This document shows positions 35,801 through 45,159 of a DNA stretch of 64,000 nt, piece after piece. Position 1 is the stretch's first letter, and each line of letters starts with the position of its first letter. The notes beneath the pieces are model-generated. The model was not told the DNA's origin. It did not search any database and was given only the letters and a program-made list of their open reading frames with translations. Origin of the DNA: Nostoc sp. C052 (GTDB lineage Bacteria > Cyanobacteriota > Cyanobacteriia > Cyanobacteriales > Nostocaceae). The DNA is taken from assembly GCF_013393905.1 (NCBI RefSeq), contig NZ_CP040272.1:4832001-4896000 (forward strand). Reading direction: 5' to 3'. A program made the position numbers and the translations under genes.

Positions 35801-37693
35801 ATGAGTGATATTAGTCTACTGATGGCGGGTGTGCTAGTAACAGCGCCAATGTCTGCGCTAAATTTACCACAACAGCCTATAAATACGTCAGAAAATTCGG
35901 TGCAGCAGTCAACACAAAAAAATTTGTCTGAAGTTGTCTCACCTGCTGAAATTACACCGCCTGAATTTGTACAACCAGATATAACCACTTCATCAGCTAT
36001 AAAGAATAAGTACGAAAATATACTTAAAAAAAGTAGAGAAAAAATTCAATTTATCAGTTCCCCTAATTTACCTGAATTAAAAGATACTCAACCTGTAACA
36101 GAAGTTGCACAGAACCAGAAAAACACAGAAGAATTTTCCCAACCTCCCCATCCCTCAGACTCAGACAATCAAATGTCTCAAGTCACTTCAGTATCGCAAC
36201 TCCAAGATGTGCAACCCTCTGATTGGGCTTTTGGTGCTTTGCAGTCTTTAGTAGAACGCTATGGCTGCATTGCTGGATACCCAGATGGGACTTATCTGGG
36301 GAATCGTAGCATCAGCCGTTATGAATTTGCGGCTGGTTTAGATGCTTGCTTAGAGAAGATTAACGATGCGATGCCTGCGGCGGGCTACGCCTACGCTAAC
36401 AATAAAGTTAATACTGTTAATAACGAAGATTTAGTCTTGCTGCAAAGGTTGCAAGGCGAATTCAAAGCCGAGTTGCAGCAATTACAGCAGCGTATCAAGG
36501 TTGTGGAAAATCACAATGGTGAATTACAACGTAATCAGTTTTCCACAACTACCAGATTATTTGGTCAAGCTATTTTTAGTGTTCAGGGAACCAATAGCCC
36601 CGATGTGGATTTGTTTCCTCGAGATGGAGTACCTGAACGTCAGGGAAAAACTAATCTGACTTTTACAAGTAGCGCCCAACTCACCTTAGCAACTTCATTT
36701 ACAGGGCGAGATTTGCTGTTAACTGGTCTATCTGCTGGTAATTTGGGTTCTAATGCATCGTTGCTATCTAACAATATGGGGCGGCTGGGTTTTGAGTCAA
36801 ATACCAACAACAATCTAGTAATTAGCGATTTATCTTATCGATTTCTTCTCTCAGATAACTTGGGAATTGTCGTAGGTACGGCAGGAGTCAACCCCATCAA
36901 CACCTTTCGCGGTATTAGTCCTTTAGAAGGTTCTAGCGACGGTGCAATTTCTCTATTTGGTCAGAGAAACCCGATTTTAAGTATTGGTAACGGCAGTGCT
37001 GGTATAGGCTTTGATTGGCAGATTAGCGATCGCATCAGTTTGCAAGGCGTTTATAGTGCAGAAATACCCAATTTTCCGGGCAATATCAACCAGGGCGGAT
37101 TATTTGGCGGTAGATTTACTACTGGCGCTCAGTTAAGTTTAGCACCCACGAATAACCTCGATATCGGCGTACATTATCTTTATTCCCACTCCCCAGATGG
37201 CTTATTAGCAAGTGGTATCGGCGATTCTCAACTGATTTCGCCTTTTGCAGATCCTACAGCTTTCAATACCCAAGCAATTGGTGCTACCGTTGCTTGGCGA
37301 ATTAACCCTAATTTGCAATTGGGTGGTTGGGGTGGCTTTACTTCCTCCAAACCATTAAACCTTCCTGGAAGTGTGGAAACCACGAACTGGATGGTATTCG
37401 CGGCTTTTCCCAATTTGCTGCACTCTGGAAATTTAGGAGGCGTTCTTGTCGGACAACCACCCAAAATTACTTCGAGTAGTTTACCCGAAGGCTTTAATTT
37501 TCCTAACTTTTCTGATGGGGGAACAGCAGGCGGACGTAGTGACACATCAATTCACGTAGAAGTTTTTTACCGCGCCCAACTCAGCGACAACATTGCTTTG
37601 ACTCCAGGTTTATTTGTCATTTTCAATCCCGATCACAATGCTGCTAACGATGCATTGGTAGTTGGGGCATTAAGAGCAACTTTCCGGTTTTAA
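35801..37693 (+). CDS. SLH-domain OprB-type porin (2)
   Basis: 630 residues. SLH domain at about 130-185 (DVQPSDWAFGALQSLVERYGC, RYEFAAGLDACLEKI), coiled-coil (LQGEFKAELQQLQQRIKVVE), and an OprB barrel to ALRATFRF. It is a paralogue of the 20978 porin. Two oddities are seen. The N-terminus MSDISLLMAGVLVTAPMSALN is short, uncharged and a poor signal peptide, so the 5' end may be damaged. A short dispersed repeat is inserted in frame (36368-36397, encoding AMPAAGYAYA), absent at the same place in the first porin. Confidence 0.92.
   Translation: MSDISLLMAGVLVTAPMSALNLPQQPINTSENSVQQSTQKNLSEVVSPAEITPPEFVQPDITTSSAIKNKYENILKKSREKIQFISSPNLPELKDTQPVTEVAQNQKNTEEFSQPPHPSDSDNQMSQVTSVSQLQDVQPSDWAFGALQSLVERYGCIAGYPDGTYLGNRSISRYEFAAGLDACLEKINDAMPAAGYAYANNKVNTVNNEDLVLLQRLQGEFKAELQQLQQRIKVVENHNGELQRNQFSTTTRLFGQAIFSVQGTNSPDVDLFPRDGVPERQGKTNLTFTSSAQLTLATSFTGRDLLLTGLSAGNLGSNASLLSNNMGRLGFESNTNNNLVISDLSYRFLLSDNLGIVVGTAGVNPINTFRGISPLEGSSDGAISLFGQRNPILSIGNGSAGIGFDWQISDRISLQGVYSAEIPNFPGNINQGGLFGGRFTTGAQLSLAPTNNLDIGVHYLYSHSPDGLLASGIGDSQLISPFADPTAFNTQAIGATVAWRINPNLQLGGWGGFTSSKPLNLPGSVETTNWMVFAAFPNLLHSGNLGGVLVGQPPKITSSSLPEGFNFPNFSDGGTAGGRSDTSIHVEVFYRAQLSDNIALTPGLFVIFNPDHNAANDALVVGALRATFRF
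36368..36397 (+). repeat. Short dispersed repeat inside the porin gene
   Basis: gcgatgcctgcggcgggctacgcctacgct is a common Nostoc-type dispersed sequence. A related copy is at 63441-63470 (gcgatgtctacgatgggctacgcctaagc), and a similar complement occurs near 22585-22615 in the first porin signal region. Here it is read in frame. Confidence 0.65.
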
Positions 37694-37840
37694 TTTTGTA
37701 CTGATGTAAATGTAATAAAATGCGCTATTTGCATACTGATTGATTCAGTATTAGATGCTTTCATTATTCAGTGGAAGCAAAAAGAAATCGTGTGTAAATG
37801 TATACGTATTTTTGTAAATAATTAAAGGAGCAAATTTTTC

Positions 37841-39076
37841 ATGAAATTAGATTCATTAACTCATCGCACTGGGAAAAATGCGGGCGACAGATGGATTTAC
37901 ACAACTCAGACGCAGAAGGTAATTCCCAATCCCAAATCTAAGTTGTGCTGGAAGCGTACCAAAGATACAGCCCAAAATCCAAAATTGTCTAAGTTGGGTT
38001 GTGCAGTTGTTGCCAACAGCTGTTTAGCCGCAGTCTTCATCGGTTTAGGCGGAACAAGTGCTTCTGCTCAAATCACAATTCAAAGCACTGGCACATTATC
38101 AGGCACTATCCAACTTCCCAGCATTAATCCCAATTTCAATGGCAGCACTACTCGTGTTGATACAGACAACACGGGGACTTACTCCCGGAACTTAGGTACT
38201 AATAATAATCCTAATTACGTTCCTGTATACAAGTCAGACTATGTGAAGGTACAAACACGCTCTGATGGTAGTCTGCATTATTTTGTTGACTTTAAAGGCA
38301 TTCCGATTGTCTCCTTTAATGGCATTCTGACTTCGCCAATTCTCTCTGGCGGTGAGTTGACACCTTATAAATACCAGGGAAGATTGGCAGGAACTACATT
38401 TCAAGGAGTAGTTCAGGATGAATTTAATCTCACAAAAGCTTTATACACTGGTATTGTCACCGATCCCAGTACTGGAAATCAGTATCAGGGAACCTTTGAA
38501 GTGAGTGGATATGGAGTCCGATATAGCGATCGCAATGGTGGGGCAACCCCCACAGTTTTTGATTTCAAGTCAGATATCCCAGGTTCGCCAAAAGTGACAT
38601 CTTTGGAAATGACTAACTCACCCCTGGCAAGAATACAAATCAAAGTACCTGCAACTGCAACTCTCATAACTCCCTCACCAGTAACTAACGGTGGCAGCAC
38701 ACCTACCACCCCGCCAGTAACTAGCGGTGGAAGCACACCTACCACCCCGCCGATAACTAGTGGTGGAAGCATACCCATTTCCCCATTAGTAATTGAGAGT
38801 GGCAGCACACCGACTTCTGCACCTGTAGTTAATGATAGTAGTGCGATCGCTACCTCGACACCTGCAACCTACGCATCTGGGACTAATTCTCCATCGCTTT
38901 CTACTACACCTAATATGGAATTGAGTAACGGTAATTCCTTAGAAGTCAATCAAGTAGTTGTCAACCCTGCAACCCTTGCTCAAGCGGCTTGTTCACAGGA
39001 TTCTACCAAGAGTTGTGCAATATCCACTTCACCTAAACAAGCGATCGGCCCCCGTAGTCGAGTGCTACTGCGTTAG
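37841..39076 (+). CDS. Secreted Pro/Thr-rich protein, unknown function
   Basis: 411 residues, preceded by aaaggagc. A long N-terminal region (1-75) ends in a hydrophobic signal-like stretch (LGCAVVANSCLAAVFIGLGGTSASAQ). A beta-rich domain covers about 77-270 (TGTLSGTIQLPS, FVDFKGIPIVSFNG, YQGTFEVSGYGVRYSD). A low-complexity tail has a 12-residue repeat (TTPPVTSGGSTP) at about 285-330, and the C-terminal part carries two Cys (CSQDSTKSC). It follows the SLH porin by 147 bases and may share its transcription. I recognise no family; export to the envelope or outside is inferred. Confidence 0.65.
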   Translation: MKLDSLTHRTGKNAGDRWIYTTQTQKVIPNPKSKLCWKRTKDTAQNPKLSKLGCAVVANSCLAAVFIGLGGTSASAQITIQSTGTLSGTIQLPSINPNFNGSTTRVDTDNTGTYSRNLGTNNNPNYVPVYKSDYVKVQTRSDGSLHYFVDFKGIPIVSFNGILTSPILSGGELTPYKYQGRLAGTTFQGVVQDEFNLTKALYTGIVTDPSTGNQYQGTFEVSGYGVRYSDRNGGATPTVFDFKSDIPGSPKVTSLEMTNSPLARIQIKVPATATLITPSPVTNGGSTPTTPPVTSGGSTPTTPPITSGGSIPISPLVIESGSTPTSAPVVNDSSAIATSTPATYASGTNSPSLSTTPNMELSNGNSLEVNQVVVNPATLAQAACSQDSTKSCAISTSPKQAIGPRSRVLLR

Positions 39077-39566
39077 TTAGGGACTTTCAAATAAAAAAAA
39101 TCCAACTACTTCTTGTGGGGTGGGTGTCTCGCCCGCCCTTAAACAAAAGCTGACTTGACAAAAACTTTGGCTGCTTCTGGCACTCTATCAGGGCAAAATG
39201 AAATTAATATAATAGCCAAGACAGGGGCAACATTGTAATTAAAAAAGTCCATCAGAAGTTATTCCTAGCGTTTTTGTAGTTCAGACTTCCTTTCTCTGAT
39301 AGATTTTCCCCTGATGATTTTCTGGCTATACTAGGGCTTAAGCTGATTGATAAATTTCGTGCCCCAGTATGAAACATCCAAAAAACTCCCAGTTTTGGAT
39401 ATATACCAGTGTACATTTACTTTTAACTGACACAAAAATCATATCTGAATATTGGAGGGAATTAATTTTTTTGTGTCTATAAAAACTCGATCAATCAATT
39501 ACTAAGCTTAACACTAACACTACAAAGTGAATCTACATTAATTAAACATATTCCGAGTAAGCACCT
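39077..39566. other. Intergenic region after the secreted protein gene
   Basis: 490 bases with no gene. It starts with a GC-rich imperfect hairpin (about 39117-39140, gtggggtgggtgtctcgcccgccc), a Nostoc-type repeat or terminator for the preceding gene. The rest is AT-rich. Confidence 0.4.
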
Positions 39567-40229
39567 ATGAAAGAAGAATTGATAGCCAGAGTTTTGCATG
39601 TCTTGCGAATTAATATGAGTTGGATGACTTGGAATTTGTTTCTGGCTTTTATACCTTTGGCTTTAAGTGTGTGGCTATTTCGCATGAGGCGCGGTGGCAC
39701 TTGGCTTTGGTGGCTAGGATTCTTAGTTTTCTATGCTTTCTTACCAAATGCACCGTATTTGTTGACTGATGTAATTCACTTGATAAATGATATCCGCATG
39801 ATTCAGTCAGTGTGGATAATTACTTTAGTACTTATTCCTGTCTATTTCCTAGTAATTCTAGGTGGATTTGAAGCTTATGTAATATCGTTAATTAATTGGG
39901 GTCACTACTTACATCGCATCGGTAAAAGTCAATGGATTTGGCGCGTTGAGTTGATTACCCATTTTCTCTGTGCTATTGGCGTCTATTGGGGAAGATTTCT
40001 GCGTTTCAACAGTTGGGATTTTATTACTCAACCCGATGCCGTAATTACCAAAGGTGTTGAGGAAATTCTCGGTAAACAGCCATTGGTGATTATTGCTATC
40101 AGTTTTGTGATCCTTGTTGGACTGTACTGGATTATGAAACGAGTCACTTTGGGTTTTATCAGGCAACCAAAAGATGCATATCCTCTCAATACACAATCAG
40201 CCGATACTAACACCCCAAATGCTGGATGA
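39567..40229 (+). CDS. DUF1361 family membrane protein
   Basis: 220 residues with about six membrane segments. The DUF1361 signature is visible: MSWMTWNLFLAFIPLALSVWLF, FYAFLPNAPYLLTDVIHL, LGGFEAYVISLINWGHYL, and CAIGVYWGRFLRFNSWDFITQP. The His/Asn/Asp-rich loop next to the LPNAPYLLTD motif is the conserved hallmark. Function unknown. It stands alone between the secreted protein and the PEP-utilising gene. Confidence 0.88.
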   Translation: MKEELIARVLHVLRINMSWMTWNLFLAFIPLALSVWLFRMRRGGTWLWWLGFLVFYAFLPNAPYLLTDVIHLINDIRMIQSVWIITLVLIPVYFLVILGGFEAYVISLINWGHYLHRIGKSQWIWRVELITHFLCAIGVYWGRFLRFNSWDFITQPDAVITKGVEEILGKQPLVIIAISFVILVGLYWIMKRVTLGFIRQPKDAYPLNTQSADTNTPNAG

Positions 40230-40354
40230 GTAAAGGTTTTTCGTAAGAATTCAGAATTCAGAATTCAGGAGTCAGAATGGGCTAAACGCTCCGCTACCGC
40301 TAACAGAAGTCAGAATAATTAAATAATAATGATTGCAACAAATCATTGGGTAAA

Positions 40355-40382
40355 GTAGAGACGCGATTCATCGCGTCTCTAC
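40355..40382. repeat. GTAGAGACG palindrome
   Basis: 13-bp arms gtagagacgcgat/atcgcgtctctac surround a two-base centre, and it lies 128 bases beyond the stop of the downstream minus-strand gene. It is identical in its core to the member at 33780-33801. Confidence 0.8.
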
Positions 40383-40510
40383 AAATGGTATATTTGTCGC
40401 ATTCTTTTTTCAAATTGGTATTAGAATCAAAGACATTTTAAAATTTTACATAACTCTGCTAATTTTAGATTTTTCCTTCAATCTAAAATCTAAAATTGAA
40501 TCACTTCTAA

Positions 40511-42859
40511 CTAATGCAGTTTTCGTCGTGCTGCTGCTAAAATTAGGCGTTGTTCGGCACGAGCGATCGCCTGATATGTTCGCTCAACTGCTTCCGGTTC
40601 CACGGAAATAGAAGTTATGCCCCATTCCACTAACTTGTCGATAATTTCTGGATAGAGGGCTGGTGCTTGACCGCAGATTGAACAAGGTATACCAGCACTT
40701 TCAGCCATTTGGATTAGTTGTGCGATCGCCTTCATCACAGCCGGATGGCGTTCATTAAATACTTTTGCTAGCTGTCCTTGTTCTCGATCTACTCCTAACA
40801 ATAATTGGGTCAGGTCATTTGTACCAATGGAAATTCCGGCAACACCTGCTTTAACATATTCTGGTAATAAAAACAGCACGCTTGGCACTTCTGCCATCAT
40901 CCACAATTGAAACTGCGCCACCTCAGTTAAAAAAGCTTGTTCAACTTTGCGACGGCAAAAGATAAATTCTTCCACAGTCCGCACAAAGGGCAAAAGTAGG
41001 TTGACATTGCTATAGCCAGCTTGCTGTACACTCGCCAAAGCTTTCAGTTCAAGCTCAAATACTGCGGGATTTTGTAAATAGCTAAAGGTGCCGCGTTCAC
41101 CTAACATCGACTGGGGCGAAGATTCTAAACTATCACTCAATGATGGTAAATCTTGCGATCGCCAATCTAAAGAACGATAAAAAACTGGTCTTGGCGCAAA
41201 GACACGGGCAAACTGCATAATCTGGTCTGACCATAGCTCTAACAATTCTGCCTGACGCCCGCCTAAAATCCAACTATTAGGATGTTGCCCAGACAATATA
41301 TTTAATACCATCAATTCTGAGCGCAACAATCCCACCCCATCCACAGGCAAGCTTTGCACTTGTTCGATTAAAGTGGATTGACTCAAGTTAACCAGCAATT
41401 GGGTAGCAATCATAGGTAGATGAGACGTAACAGCAGGATGGGATACTTTTGGGCTGGGGTGACGGGAGGAAAGAAGATTTTCTTCTCTTCCCTTGTCCAT
41501 CTCCTCCTTTGAGTCTCCTTTGATGCGATAAACTTCTCCTCTGTCGCCATCAAGCAACAGTCGTTCACCAGTTTGAATTAAAGTTGTGGCAGATGTGGCG
41601 TTTACTACGGCGGCGACACCTAATTCTCTAGCCAGAATTGCGGCGTGGCTGGTTAATCCCCCTTGTTCTGTGATAATACCAGCAACTTGTTGCAGTAATG
41701 GCAACCAATCAGGTGTAACTGTTGGTACTACTAAAATTACTCCCTTAGGTAGTTGTTCGGGTTTCTGTTGGGGATTAATAATTACCAGCGCTGTGGCTAC
41801 AATACGTCCCCCTGCTGCCCCTAGTCCCCGAATGAAGTGTAAGTGGGGAATTGCAGATTGGGAAGGACTAACTTGTGTGATGTAGAGCTTGCTAGATGTA
41901 GGTTGTTGAGTAAGAGTCCATTTAATGGTGAAGGTTTTACCTAGTTCACTCACCAGTTGAGTTCCCAGAGCAATTATTTGTTGTAAGTATTCTTCTTGTA
42001 AAGCGTACTGTTTTTGTTGGGCTTCTTGAAGTAAATAGGTAGTCAGAGAAGTGTGATTTGTTGTTAGCACTGAATTCGCCACGGATTGCGAAAAAGCTCC
42101 AGGCGCGGCATTATCAACACTATAAGCCAGCATTTTATTGCCTAGTTGTTGCTCAAGTACAGCACCAGTTTCCGGTTGAATGTAGTAAATATCTGGCTGT
42201 ACTTCGCCCAGAGCGATCGCAATTCCTAATCCCCAAGTAGCTTCAATTTCCCACCCAGAGGGGTCGGCTGTCAGCAAGCCACTGGCGATCGCATTTTCAA
42301 CAGGTTGCACCAAAACTGCAAGATTAATTTGTTGCAGATTAATCCCTGAGTGCTGCCAATATAATAGACTCCGGGCCCGAAATATCTGACTCCAAGTACG
42401 CTTTAAAGCTAAAGCGATCGCTTCGGGTTCGCACTTGCAAAACACCGATTCTAGCAAACCAGATATATTCTTCATTCCTGGGGTAGCAGTTGATACTGCC
42501 AAAGTCGGCCGAAGAATCAAACAGCCAGTTTGCCATTCTCTAGCTGCTTGGAAAATATTACTTACCCACTGCTGTGGTACATTCGCAGTCAGAATTTCTT
42601 GGCGCAAGCGACTAGCCACCTGCTGAAGTTGACGCCAATTAGTAACATCCAGGTGTAACGAAGAATGGGGTAAGTCAGCCACTAATGACTCTGAACTATT
42701 GAGATTTTCGAGGAATTGGCGCAAAATTTCTGCCGAAACGACAAAACCAGGCACTACCGGATAGCCACGCTGGATAATTTTGCTCAAGTAAAACGCTTTG
42801 TCACCTACTTTGGAGCGGTCTTGTAGTTTAATTTGGTCTAGCCAGTAGAGTTTATCCAC
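40511..42859 (-). CDS. PEP-synthase-like / PEP-utilising protein
   Basis: 782 residues from GTG 42859. The N-terminal ATP-grasp part has KVGDKAFYLSKI and GYPVVPGFVVSAE (about 15-45). The swivelling phospho-His domain has GGLTSHAAILARELG (about residue 405). The C-terminal PEP-binding barrel has GVGLLRSEL, SIGTNDLTQLLLGVDR and catalytic Cys in PCSICGQAP. This is the plan of phosphoenolpyruvate synthase, but the barrel is shortened and several blocks are diverged. It could be a true PpsA, or a phosphotransferase of the rifampin-phosphotransferase/PEP-utilising group acting on another substrate. No partner gene lies nearby. Confidence 0.8.
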   Translation of the reverse strand: MDKLYWLDQIKLQDRSKVGDKAFYLSKIIQRGYPVVPGFVVSAEILRQFLENLNSSESLVADLPHSSLHLDVTNWRQLQQVASRLRQEILTANVPQQWVSNIFQAAREWQTGCLILRPTLAVSTATPGMKNISGLLESVFCKCEPEAIALALKRTWSQIFRARSLLYWQHSGINLQQINLAVLVQPVENAIASGLLTADPSGWEIEATWGLGIAIALGEVQPDIYYIQPETGAVLEQQLGNKMLAYSVDNAAPGAFSQSVANSVLTTNHTSLTTYLLQEAQQKQYALQEEYLQQIIALGTQLVSELGKTFTIKWTLTQQPTSSKLYITQVSPSQSAIPHLHFIRGLGAAGGRIVATALVIINPQQKPEQLPKGVILVVPTVTPDWLPLLQQVAGIITEQGGLTSHAAILARELGVAAVVNATSATTLIQTGERLLLDGDRGEVYRIKGDSKEEMDKGREENLLSSRHPSPKVSHPAVTSHLPMIATQLLVNLSQSTLIEQVQSLPVDGVGLLRSELMVLNILSGQHPNSWILGGRQAELLELWSDQIMQFARVFAPRPVFYRSLDWRSQDLPSLSDSLESSPQSMLGERGTFSYLQNPAVFELELKALASVQQAGYSNVNLLLPFVRTVEEFIFCRRKVEQAFLTEVAQFQLWMMAEVPSVLFLLPEYVKAGVAGISIGTNDLTQLLLGVDREQGQLAKVFNERHPAVMKAIAQLIQMAESAGIPCSICGQAPALYPEIIDKLVEWGITSISVEPEAVERTYQAIARAEQRLILAAARRKLH

Positions 42860-43337
42860 TCACTTTGTTAGTTGTCAATTGTCTATTTGTAGCCACAGCC
42901 ATTTCTTCCTGGTATGTTATCAGCCGTTAATCCACTGATTCCTGAATCAGTGCTGAGTGCTGTACGGTTTCATATTTAATTATTGAGTGTATGGGTTAAA
43001 TCTAGCAATTTAAGGTGGTATTTTATAGTTTAGTTATTTTAAATAACCAAAAAACTATTTAATAAACTTAAAAGTCGTGTAGTTTGCCCAGATTATGATA
43101 TTGGTGATAATTTGGCAATGCAAACCTCCATTGATTGAATAAAACAATACGTTATTAGGAAATAATTCTAATAATGTAAGATGTTAGTTCGCAGTTTAAA
43201 AAGTATCCCTGAATTGATAGAATCCAAATAAGTTGGATTAAACTCCATTAAAAAAAGATTAGAGTCTTTTAGACGATTTGTATAAAAAGATTACCATTTA
43301 ACCTAGTATATAAGATTATCTATATCAAACTTAAGCA
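42860..43337. other. Divergent spacer between the PEP-utilising and MgtC genes
   Basis: About 480 AT-rich bases. No gene, repeat family or RNA structure was recognised. Confidence 0.4.
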
Positions 43338-43796
43338 TTGCCAAATACTTACTACCTTGCAACTAATGATTGGCTGAATATCAGCTTCCGGCTATGCGTT
43401 GCATTGCTTATTGGGGGAATAATCGGCTTAGAACGCCAAATTAGGCGCAAACCAGCCGGTTTAAGAACTCATATACTGGTGAGTTTAGGTTCAGCCATGT
43501 TTACCTTGACAATCATGCAAACAGGAGGATTGCAAGGTAGTCCTGATGCACTTAGCCGCGTCATCCAGGGGATTGCAACTGGTGTAGGATTTCTCGGAGC
43601 GGGAGAAATTGTCCGCCAATCATCCCAAGAATCACAGCAACTTGAAATTCACGGACTCACCTCAGCAGCAGCTATTTGGGTTTCAGCTGCATTGGGAATT
43701 GTTGCCGGCTGTGGTTTATGGCAGTTAGGATTGATTGGCGCTGTATTGACTTTTTTAGTTCTCAACGTTTTTAAAAGGTTAGAAAAAGATCATTGA
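43338..43796 (+). CDS. MgtC/SapB family membrane protein
   Basis: 152 residues from a TTG start; no ATG fits before the conserved region. Conserved motifs are RLCVALLIGGIIGLERQIRRKPAGLRTHILVSLGSAMF and GVGFLGAGEIVR, then GLTSAAAIWVSAALGIVAGCG. There are four or five membrane segments, and the C-terminal ACT-like domain of long MgtC proteins is absent. MgtC proteins modulate ATP synthase or P-type ATPase activity and help at low magnesium; the role here is not known. Confidence 0.9.
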   Translation: MPNTYYLATNDWLNISFRLCVALLIGGIIGLERQIRRKPAGLRTHILVSLGSAMFTLTIMQTGGLQGSPDALSRVIQGIATGVGFLGAGEIVRQSSQESQQLEIHGLTSAAAIWVSAALGIVAGCGLWQLGLIGAVLTFLVLNVFKRLEKDH

Positions 43797-43892
43797 AAAA
43801 GGGACTGGGGATTAGGGACTGGGGACTGGGAAAATTGTTCGGGGATTCAGACCACTACCCAAGTTTTGTTCCGCAGCGTCTCGTAGAGAGCG

Positions 43893-45023
43893 TCATTTTG
43901 AATTTTGAATTGTTAATTGTCCTGCTTTCACAAAAAGAATTTGGGAGGACTTCAACCACTGGGAATCAAAAGAACCCAAGTGAGTGGTAGTAATCAGGGT
44001 TTGAAAGCGGTCTTGAATAGCATCAAGCAGTTGATTTTGGCGGGATAAATCTAGTTCGGCAAGAACGTCATCAAGTAATAGTAATGGTGGCTCTTTGACG
44101 ACTTCTTCAATTAATTGTAATTCGGCTAATTTTAAGGCTAGAACCAGCGTTCGTTGTTGACCTTGAGAACCGTATTGACGAGCTGGTGTCTGGTTAATAG
44201 TTAATTCTATTTCGTCGCGATGGGGGCCAACCAGGGTAGTACCTTGGTGCATTTCAGCGATCGCTCGTTGCTGAATTTTAGCTAAAAAAGCTTGCTGTAC
44301 TTCTTCTGGTTGATTATCCTCTAAAGGAATATTCGGTACGTACTTGATTTGTAGAACCTCTGTACTGCCGCTGATACTGGCGTGCCAAGTACTAGCAATG
44401 GGAGCTAACCTTTGAATGGCGCGATCGCGTCGTCTAATTACCCTAGTTCCTGTAGTCGCTAACTGTGCATCCCATACTGCTAGTTCTGAGTGTAGAGACG
44501 TTGCATGCAACGTCTCTACATGGCCTTTTAAAAAGGCATTACGCTGGCGTAACACATGGTTATATTGCTGCAAAATATGAGCATAAACAGGTTCGAGTTG
44601 AATTAAAAGTGTATCTAACCAGTTACGGCGACCTTCCGGGCCGCCGCGTACTAGTTCTAAATCCAGGCTGGAAAATTGGACGGCATTGAGAACGCCGAGA
44701 AAATCCATTTGACGGCGGATTGATTCACCATTGAGAGCAACACTACGGCGACCATTGCGGCGCAGGGTTAAGGTCAGGTCACTAACACCTGTTTGTCGCT
44801 CAAGGGTGGCATCAATTTGGGCTATGGCTTCCCCTTCTTGAACCAAATCGCGATCGCGGGTCATGCGGTGCGATCGCAATGTCGCCAGCAACTCCACCGC
44901 CTCCAACAAATTCGACTTTCCCTGAGCGTTATTACCTACCAAAATTGTTTTAGCAGCAGTAAACTCAACCTGCTGGTCTTGATAATTGCGAAATTGTCGG
45001 AGGCTTAGAGTTTTAAGATACAT
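43893..45023 (-). CDS. recF: DNA recombination/repair protein RecF
   Basis: RecF is the SMC-like ATPase that loads RecA at gaps with RecO/RecR. The 376-residue product has Walker A GNNAQGKS at 30-37, the signature region TPARQYGSQGQQRTLVLALKLAE and Walker B PLLLLDDVLAELD. Residues about 168-178 (HVETLHATSLH) are encoded by a perfect 30-bp palindromic repeat inserted in frame between LRQRNAFLKG and SELAVWDAQL, a variable surface loop in this family. The C-terminus (QLTIQNSK) runs into a repetitive ttttgaatt tract. Confidence 0.97.
   Translation of the reverse strand: MYLKTLSLRQFRNYQDQQVEFTAAKTILVGNNAQGKSNLLEAVELLATLRSHRMTRDRDLVQEGEAIAQIDATLERQTGVSDLTLTLRRNGRRSVALNGESIRRQMDFLGVLNAVQFSSLDLELVRGGPEGRRNWLDTLLIQLEPVYAHILQQYNHVLRQRNAFLKGHVETLHATSLHSELAVWDAQLATTGTRVIRRRDRAIQRLAPIASTWHASISGSTEVLQIKYVPNIPLEDNQPEEVQQAFLAKIQQRAIAEMHQGTTLVGPHRDEIELTINQTPARQYGSQGQQRTLVLALKLAELQLIEEVVKEPPLLLLDDVLAELDLSRQNQLLDAIQDRFQTLITTTHLGSFDSQWLKSSQILFVKAGQLTIQNSK
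44491..44520. repeat. Perfect 30-bp GTAGAGACG palindrome inside recF
   Basis: tgtagagacgttgca followed by its exact complement. Same family as the intergenic palindromes at 16879, 33780, 40355 and 58686, but here it is translated in frame. Confidence 0.9.
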
Positions 45024-45159
45024 AACGAAAAGTTAGGAGTGAGAAGTTAAGAGTTGGAAATTATGAGTGAGGAGTGAGTAATTTTAAGTTTTGAGTTTTG
45101 AATGCAAAATGTTCTTCAACTCATAACTCATAACTCCTAACTCCTAACTCCTCACTTTT

